A stretch of 10,459 nt of DNA from an uncultured Fidelibacterota bacterium (GTDB lineage Bacteria > Marinisomatota > Marinisomatia > Marinisomatales > UBA1611). Location: NCBI GenBank assembly GCA_913041325.1, contig CAJWHU010000043.1, forward strand, positions 1-10,459, read 5' to 3'. Shown here piece after piece: positions 5,421 to 10,459 of this stretch. Under the pieces are notes generated by a model. That model had not been told where the DNA came from, searched no databases, and saw only the letters and a list, made by a program, of their open reading frames with translations. How positions within the stretch are numbered: position 1 is the first letter of the stretch; each line of letters begins with the position of its first letter. The position numbers were made by a program, and so were the translations under genes.

Positions 5421-7488
5421 CTCCTTCCTCTTTGGTCTCCTTAATAACTTTTTGTTGATAGTCTTTAGGCATTTTTTCATAATGGCTTAACGATTCAGAA
5501 TGTATGCCTCTTCCACCAGTGAGTGAGCGTATAGTGGTTGCATAATGGTATAGCTCGGCTTGAGGTACCTGTGCTTTAATTATCTGAAAACCCCCATCCG
5601 ATTCCATCCCCATTATTTTTCCACGTTTTCCTGAGATGTCACCCATGATGTCACCCATATATTCTTCTGGGACTTTAACTTCAATATCCATTATTGGCTC
5701 TAACAGACAAGGTTGTGCACTAAGAAAAGCATCTCGAAAAGCATGCTTTCCTGCTGTTTGAAATGCAATATCTTTTGAGTCAACCGGATGCATCTTACCG
5801 TCATAAAAATCAATTTTAATATCAACTACTTTAGATCCAGAAAGAATGCCCTCTTTACAGGCAGTATTTACGCCCTTTTCAACAGATGGTACAAAAACCC
5901 GGTCGACATTTTGTCCTACCAGTGATTGTGTAAACTCAATACCCTCGCCCCTTTGCTTTGGCTCAATTCTCATCCAGACTTCAGCAAATTGACCTGCGCC
6001 GCCTGATTGTTTTTTATGTCTGTACTTAGACTCAGATTTCTTTGTAATTGTCTCCCTGTATGGAATCTTCGGCTCTTCAAGATGTATATCAATGTCAAAT
6101 CTTCTTTTTAAACGCTCAGTGGACACAGTAAGATGGAGCTCGCCTTGCCCCGATATAATGGTTTGATTCACTTCTGAATCAACTCTGTACACAAATGTAC
6201 TATCCTCCTCGTGAAGAGTAGCTAGACCAACCGCAAGTTTTTCTTCATCGCCTTTACCTGTCGGTCTTATTGCTGCATGTATATTGGGATTGGGTAGTGA
6301 CAATAGTGGTAGCTTAAGATGTTTTCCAGATGAAAGTGTGTCACCAGTATGGGTGTCTTTTAACTTAACTACGCCAGCAATATCCCCTGCATAAAGCTTA
6401 TCAACCTGAGTTCTATTTTTACCGTTTAATAAAAACATTTGCCCAAAACGTTCATCTATGTTCCTGTTGGAATTATGATAATCTTCTCCTGTTTGAACTT
6501 CACCAGAGTAGACTCTGAAAAAAGAAAATTCTCCTACGTGGGATTCAGACATAGTCTTAAAAATCTGCAGAACCGTGTCACTACCATCAAGTGAAACATC
6601 CACTACATTGCCTTTCTCATCTTTAGCCTTAACAATTTTTCTATCGTCAGGGGATGATCCATATTTTGAAATAAAATCACAAACTCTACTTACACCTATG
6701 TTTTTGGTTGAAGAAGTGCAAAATAGAGGTATGAAGGTTTGGTCCTGAACAGCTTGGTGTATACCATCTCTCATCTCCTCTTCCGTTAAACTGCCTTTTT
6801 CAAAAAATCGTTCTAAGAGCGCATCATCCGATTCTGCAACATATTCAATTAGCTCTTCGTGTAGTTTTTTAACTTTCTCGTATAACAAATCTGGCAACTC
6901 GCTCTCATTCATTTTTCCTGACCCGTCTGTTTCATAAGAGATTAATTCGGTTCTCAGTACATCTACATTTTGGTTATAACCTGGTCCCGGATTTACGGGT
7001 AATTGCATGGGAAACACGTTACCCCCAAATCGTTTTCTAGCCTGATCAAGAATTTCCTCAAATTTTGTGTGTTCCCTATCTAATCCATTTACCACTAGCA
7101 TTTTAGGGATGCCTAAATCTTTTGCATAATTCCACATCGTCTCTGTGCCAACTTCTACTCCACTAACTGCGTGTATAGTAATTACTGCCATGTCAACAAC
7201 ATTTAAGGCACCCATGGCTTCACCAATAAAATCTGAATAGCCTGGAGTATCAATAAGATTAAACTTAGTTTCTTCCCATGTTATATGTAAAGGTGTGCTA
7301 TGTATTGAAATCTGTCTTGTTTTTTCTCCTGGATGGTAGTCTGATGTAGTGGAACCTTGTTCAATCTTGCCCAATCGATTGATCTCATTTCCATTTTTAA
7401 GCATTGCCTCTGCTAAGCAGGTTTTACCCGATGCGCCATGCCCAACTATCGCAAAATTCCTTATATCTGATGATGAAAATCGTCTCAA
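5413..7488 (-). CDS. EF-G-like translational GTPase (EF-G-2 type paralog)
   Basis: A 691-residue five-domain translation GTPase. G1 is GHGASGKT (16-23), G3 is DTPGYSDF (80-87), the G4 position reads NGLD (134-137) and G5 is SSTKN (259-263). Domain II has AGDIAGVVKL (368-377), domain III QGELHLTVS (448-456), domain IV GGAGQFAEVW (496-505) and domain V VPEEYMGDIMGDISGKRG (606-623). Tyr84 replaces the His that canonical EF-G and EF-Tu use for GTP hydrolysis, and the switch I sequence RQISI replaces RGITI. Both fit the EF-G-like branch that includes Thermus EF-G-2, so this is probably not the main EF-G. Related paralogs bind ribosomes, and one in Bacteroides is reported to support translation under starvation; the role here is inferred. 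The start is TTG, the only start before the P-loop, with AAAGGA 6 bases upstream. It is followed by the overlapping HIT gene. Confidence 0.92.
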   Translation of the reverse strand: MRRFSSSDIRNFAIVGHGASGKTCLAEAMLKNGNEINRLGKIEQGSTTSDYHPGEKTRQISIHSTPLHITWEETKFNLIDTPGYSDFIGEAMGALNVVDMAVITIHAVSGVEVGTETMWNYAKDLGIPKMLVVNGLDREHTKFEEILDQARKRFGGNVFPMQLPVNPGPGYNQNVDVLRTELISYETDGSGKMNESELPDLLYEKVKKLHEELIEYVAESDDALLERFFEKGSLTEEEMRDGIHQAVQDQTFIPLFCTSSTKNIGVSRVCDFISKYGSSPDDRKIVKAKDEKGNVVDVSLDGSDTVLQIFKTMSESHVGEFSFFRVYSGEVQTGEDYHNSNRNIDERFGQMFLLNGKNRTQVDKLYAGDIAGVVKLKDTHTGDTLSSGKHLKLPLLSLPNPNIHAAIRPTGKGDEEKLAVGLATLHEEDSTFVYRVDSEVNQTIISGQGELHLTVSTERLKRRFDIDIHLEEPKIPYRETITKKSESKYRHKKQSGGAGQFAEVWMRIEPKQRGEGIEFTQSLVGQNVDRVFVPSVEKGVNTACKEGILSGSKVVDIKIDFYDGKMHPVDSKDIAFQTAGKHAFRDAFLSAQPCLLEPIMDIEVKVPEEYMGDIMGDISGKRGKIMGMESDGGFQIIKAQVPQAELYHYATTIRSLTGGRGIHSESLSHYEKMPKDYQQKVIKETKEEGDE

Positions 7489-7494
7489 TCTACA

Positions 7495-7500
7495 TCCTTT
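7495..7500 (-). promoter_or_regulatory. Ribosome binding site that decides the TTG start of the EF-G-like gene
   Basis: AAAGGA on the minus strand lies 6 bases before TTG 7488. An in-frame TAG at 7503-7501 rules out any longer start, and no ATG occurs before the GTP-binding loop. The nearby ATG (7495) is out of frame. Confidence 0.6.
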
Positions 7501-7524
7501 CTAATGTGATATATCTTAAAAACA

Positions 7525-7548
7525 AGTATAATGAGTGTAACAACTCAT
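7525..7548 (-). promoter_or_regulatory. Possible internal promoter/operator before the EF-G-like gene
   Basis: The only sizeable gap in the minus-strand run (88 bases, 7489-7576) contains a perfect 6-6-6 inverted repeat (ATGAGT, 6-base spacer, ACTCAT; 7531-7548). Directly after it, on the minus strand, comes TATACT (7530-7525), a good match to a -10 box. No convincing -35 box is at the right distance, so this is a weak call. It could be an operator beside a promoter or chance in AT-rich DNA. Confidence 0.25.
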
Positions 7549-7576
7549 GTAGGTAAAATCAAGAAAATTAAAAATT

Positions 7577-7828
7577 CTAGGTTCTATATTGCTCTATATA
7601 AGTTCTTGCAGCTGGGACCATGTGTATACTTTCTAAATCGTAGTCTAAAAAGCAACTTGCTAAAGTTTTCAACCGATGCTCTATTGGCTTCATTTTGTTT
7701 ACGACAATAACAGATTCATTGTTAACCTTGCATTTTCCCCCTGCAAAGTCTCCTTTCCCTTTTAGAACTCTCAGACCTAAGCGTTTAGCAATGTCTTCTA
7801 ATTCATTGTATAATTTTTCATTTTTCAC
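7577..7828 (-). CDS. 83-residue conserved-looking protein of unknown function
   Basis: I do not recognise a named family. The protein starts with a charged helix (residues ~3-18), followed by a beta-rich part LRVLKGKGDFAGGKCKVNNE and VIVVNK (41-45), then a helical C-terminal half (PIEHRLKTLASCF, residues 48-60). Cys33 in GGKC and Cys59 are its only cysteines. There is no signal peptide or membrane helix, so it should be cytoplasmic. The start is GTG 7828, sharing one base with the guanylyltransferase stop (TAGTG), a strong coupling sign. An out-of-frame ATG lies just inside. Its place between the guanylyltransferase and the EF-G-like gene does not reveal a role. Confidence 0.75.
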   Translation of the reverse strand: MKNEKLYNELEDIAKRLGLRVLKGKGDFAGGKCKVNNESVIVVNKMKPIEHRLKTLASCFLDYDLESIHMVPAARTYIEQYRT

Positions 7829-8886
7829 TATAGTAAATCATCCCTGTCATTTTGTTTTAGATAATCAACCATTAACTTTACTTCCTCCGCCATGTTCTTT
7901 GGCATGACAAGTGTTGCGTCATTGGTGTTTATGATAACAAGATCACTCAAACCAATAATGCCGGTAAACTTTTTTTTAGAAAATATAAAATTACCATCTC
8001 CATCTAGGACCTTCCCATTGCCTCTAATTACATTCCTATTGCTTTCCTCGGAAAATACATTATAAAGTGCATCCCAGGAACCTATATCGTTCCAGCTAAA
8101 GTTAGCTTCTACTACGTATATGTTTGAAGCTTTCTCTAAAAGTCCATAATCTATTGATTCTGGTTCGATGAAATCCCATAAGTCATCAAATGATTCACCT
8201 TCAAGCAACTTCGGTGCAATCTTATCAAGAATTTCATTCAGCTCAGGTATATGTTTTTTAAACCCATTAATAAATGTTGACACTTTACCAAAAAACATTC
8301 CTGCATTCCATAAAAAGTCACCACTTTTTACGAATCGCTTTGCAAGTTTTTTATGAGGCTTTTCGGCAAAAGTTTTTACCTGATAAGCACCCAGATAATC
8401 TTTGTCACTTTTTTCATCATATTGCACGTAGCCATATGCAATTGATGGATGATCTGGCTTGATTCCTATTGTTACAATATTGTCACCGCTCCTCGCAATA
8501 TGGTCAGCAGTACTAATAGCCTTAACAAACTGTTGGTGACCGACTATGAGATGATCCGCAGGGAAAACGCCCATGGTCGAGTCTGGGTCTGTTAAGGCAA
8601 ATAAAGATGCGATCATACCTATTGCAGGAGCAGTATTTTTACCAGAGGGTTCAACTATAACATTTTGAGGATCAACTCCATTAATTTCACTTATGATAGA
8701 ATTATACAGCCCCTTACGAGTAACAATGTAAATTTTTTTTATTCTTTTTACCTTTTTTAGACGATCTACTGTCATTTGCAACATTGATTTATCACCAAAT
8801 ATGTTCAGAAGTTGTTTAGGTTTATGCTCCCTACTATATGGCCAGAAACGACTCCCTGTTCCACCTGCTAAAATCACGCAGTTCAT
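7828..8886 (-). CDS. manC: Mannose-1-phosphate guanylyltransferase
   Basis: A 352-residue cytoplasmic nucleotidyltransferase that makes GDP-mannose from mannose-1-phosphate and GTP, the donor for mannose, fucose and related sugars in surface polysaccharides and glycoproteins. Signature segments are LAGGTGSRFWPYSRE (6-20) with PKQ at 23-25 (the GTP-binding loop and catalytic lysine region), EPSGKNTAPAI (79-89), FPADH (108-112, metal-binding Asp), FAEKP (173-177), FLWNAGMFFG (191-200), SIDYGLLEK (244-252) and WNDIGSW (265-271). The length matches the single-function enzyme; the C-terminal phosphomannose isomerase domain of ~470-residue fused forms is absent. ATG 8886 lies one base after the preceding gene's stop (TAATATG), with no separate Shine-Dalgarno sequence, so translation is probably coupled. 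The gene symbol names the function rather than confirmed orthology. Confidence 0.96.
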   Translation of the reverse strand: MNCVILAGGTGSRFWPYSREHKPKQLLNIFGDKSMLQMTVDRLKKVKRIKKIYIVTRKGLYNSIISEINGVDPQNVIVEPSGKNTAPAIGMIASLFALTDPDSTMGVFPADHLIVGHQQFVKAISTADHIARSGDNIVTIGIKPDHPSIAYGYVQYDEKSDKDYLGAYQVKTFAEKPHKKLAKRFVKSGDFLWNAGMFFGKVSTFINGFKKHIPELNEILDKIAPKLLEGESFDDLWDFIEPESIDYGLLEKASNIYVVEANFSWNDIGSWDALYNVFSEESNRNVIRGNGKVLDGDGNFIFSKKKFTGIIGLSDLVIINTNDATLVMPKNMAEEVKLMVDYLKQNDRDDLL

Positions 8887-8887
8887 A

Positions 8888-10459
8888 TTAGCGACTTATA
8901 TCCATGCTGATATCATCAATGTGAATATCCCAATTTGCTCTGATTTTTATTGTGTCAGGATAATGATAGAATGGTTCTGAAGGTCTATATGGTTGTAATT
9001 GACCTGGTGTATATTTTTCGTCTTGGTTTATGTCTTCAAATAACATCAAGAGATAGTTACCTTCCGGAATACGTTTTATGTTAACATTTCTGCCCAAACT
9101 TACAAATGTTCCAAAGAGCGTAGGATTCTTTTTTATGGTCCGTAATTCCGCAGTTAGTGGGTTAGATATTTCATCATTTATGTTTATCACAAGCGAACCA
9201 AAACCTTGAAAATCTTTTGTGCTAAATTTAATTGATACAACTGTATCTTTTAATCCTCTTGCAAAAATTGGACCTATGCCAGATCTATTGATAAGCAGTT
9301 CATATTTGCCATTCGGCTCCCAATTGTTATCTGGCATAATATTCACTGATTGTGGACTATCGAGTTCGTATTTAATTGGAATTATTGATGAATCTTTTGA
9401 AATGGTGAACGCGGGAAAGTCATTTTTTAATGCTATCAAGCTAGAAAATACAATCTGTAACGGTATTATTTTATCAGATTCAATATAGTGCACATAATTA
9501 GCAACTGGTTTAAGTATTGATATATGAGTAGTGTCATCATCTTTGCCTGTATTAATCCTAACTCGTCCTGAATCAACTACTAGCATTTCGCCATCAAATG
9601 CTTGTGTTACATTTATTGTAATTCTATCCTTTTTCAGACTATCAAAATAAAAATTTATCTTATCGCTGCTTAAAACATCGGGAAATATCTCAGCTTTTAG
9701 GTTGGATGAGCTATCATCATAAAAATAAATTGATAGACTATCCTTAATCTTGCTTACATCACCTGAAAATTTAATGGTCCCCCAATTCTCGTTAAAAAAT
9801 TCAGCGCTATTTATTCTAATGGGACCCAAACTTTCAGGAATCTTTAAATCAATATTTGTTTTTTTTTCACTGCTATGCAATTCAATTATAGGAAGCCAGG
9901 TTAAACCATAGAGAATCTTTTCTGGATTAAAGGGGAGTCCAGACATGCTTTGATCTACACCAAGTATTTTATATTCACCTGGTGATAAAAATTTAAATTC
10001 ATAAAACCCTGCATTGTCTGCATCAATTATATAGTCTGGTACCCTGTTGAAAAATTCTAAGGAGTCCATTCCTTCTCTCATTTTCCAAAGTTGCAGTGAT
10101 GCTTCTTTTGTGTGAAATATTCTCCCCTTAATAGAACCCTTATCTATTAGATTCCCCGTAGACAAAGCGACCTGCAAACCTTGCGCGATTTTTACATTGT
10201 GCTCATCGCACAGATTCCGATTTATCACAATTATATAGGTTTGGTCCCTTACCAAAGAATCCAAGAACTCTACAATCACACGTTTCCCTTTGTAAATGAG
10301 GTTTGGCTTTTCCTTTAAGGATGGAAGAAGGCTAATACTTTTCTCAATCGTACTTTCATCAAGATATTCTGAAAATATTAACTCGACAGATTGTCCATTA
10401 AAATTTACAGTTCCATCAGGCGGGTTCACTTCAATTAGCTGTGGTGGTATATCATCGAT
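8888..10459 (-). CDS. Ig-like (SbsA/Big_5-type) domain protein, probable surface lipoprotein (5' truncated)
   Basis: The frame is open to the right edge. The GTG at 10429 lies inside a domain, so the true start is outside the window; 523 residues are visible. The first ~100 residues (IPPQLIEVNPPDGTVNF, VELIFSEYLD, then VIVEFLDSLVRDQTYIIVI) are a typical SbsA/Big_5 Ig-like domain. Next comes a beta-sandwich region beginning GSIKGRIF with NAGFYEFKFLSPGEYKI, resembling carboxypeptidase-regulatory-like folds. A further beta-rich part ends in DINQDEKYTPG (a Ca-binding-like DxNxD loop) and IRANWDIHIDDISMDIS. This architecture is widespread in Bacteroidota and relatives as ~550-residue exported lipoproteins, but the signal peptide and lipobox are not visible here. 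Function is unknown. It is the first visible gene of the run and is followed directly by the guanylyltransferase. Confidence 0.85.
   Translation of the reverse strand: MDDIPPQLIEVNPPDGTVNFNGQSVELIFSEYLDESTIEKSISLLPSLKEKPNLIYKGKRVIVEFLDSLVRDQTYIIVINRNLCDEHNVKIAQGLQVALSTGNLIDKGSIKGRIFHTKEASLQLWKMREGMDSLEFFNRVPDYIIDADNAGFYEFKFLSPGEYKILGVDQSMSGLPFNPEKILYGLTWLPIIELHSSEKKTNIDLKIPESLGPIRINSAEFFNENWGTIKFSGDVSKIKDSLSIYFYDDSSSNLKAEIFPDVLSSDKINFYFDSLKKDRITINVTQAFDGEMLVVDSGRVRINTGKDDDTTHISILKPVANYVHYIESDKIIPLQIVFSSLIALKNDFPAFTISKDSSIIPIKYELDSPQSVNIMPDNNWEPNGKYELLINRSGIGPIFARGLKDTVVSIKFSTKDFQGFGSLVININDEISNPLTAELRTIKKNPTLFGTFVSLGRNVNIKRIPEGNYLLMLFEDINQDEKYTPGQLQPYRPSEPFYHYPDTIKIRANWDIHIDDISMDISR

Noticed and set aside
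5421..5480. Longer N-terminus for the HIT protein starting at 5480
   Set aside because: The 20 extra residues are lysine/arginine-rich, lie inside the EF-G-like gene and precede the normal family N-terminus; ATG 5420 has a good ribosome site and an 8-base overlap.
7695..9488. Plus-strand ORFs at 7695-7907, 8168-8356, 8274-8462 and 9219-9488
   Set aside because: All are antisense to well-supported genes, with atypical composition and no recognisable motif.

Overview
The window looks like a piece of chromosome from an AT-rich bacterium of the Fibrobacterota-Chlorobiota-Bacteroidota (FCB) group. The first gene ends in a YPNPFNPST-type type IX secretion (T9SS) sorting domain, the last is an Ig-like (SbsA/Big_5-type) surface protein common in this group, and several starts are TTG or GTG or lack a clear Shine-Dalgarno sequence. 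The sorting-domain style and the 'RLLSSPVSG' segment recall marine Neomarinimicrobiota (SAR406). That placement is inference, not demonstrated.

Plus strand, 1-2717: the 3' end of a large secreted T9SS cargo protein. It is followed after 8 bases by a three-gene cassette: a 59-residue secreted mini-protein (1550-1729) with a PIN-transmembrane-basic tail of the PID-CTERM type, an exosortase/archaeosortase-family transpeptidase (1713-2261) with an intact Cys-Arg-His triad, and a four-helix membrane protein (2198-2707) whose start lies inside the exosortase gene. A hairpin terminator overlaps the last codons. This cassette is the most unusual part of the window: a sorting enzyme, a probable dedicated tiny substrate and a probable partner, all in overlapping frames.

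Minus strand, 10459 down to 2722: a tightly packed run of genes. In transcription order they are a 5'-truncated Ig-like surface protein, mannose-1-phosphate guanylyltransferase, an 83-residue protein of unknown function, an EF-G-like translational GTPase, a HIT-family nucleotide hydrolase/phosphorylase, a two-helix small membrane protein, a sodium:solute symporter with a soluble C-terminal tail, and tRNA-Asn(GTT). Most junctions overlap or are within about 10 bases (TAATATG, TAGTG, ATGAATAA, ATGCTTGA), which points to translational coupling. The only sizeable gap, 88 bases, lies before the EF-G-like gene and may hold an internal promoter.

The two strands converge at about 2700-2850. This short region holds the tRNA, a terminator hairpin and a third copy of the hairpin arm on the far side of the tRNA, so the tRNA is bracketed by a 13-base inverted repeat. 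No stretch longer than 300 bases lacks a gene, and I saw no CRISPR array, insertion sequence or rRNA.
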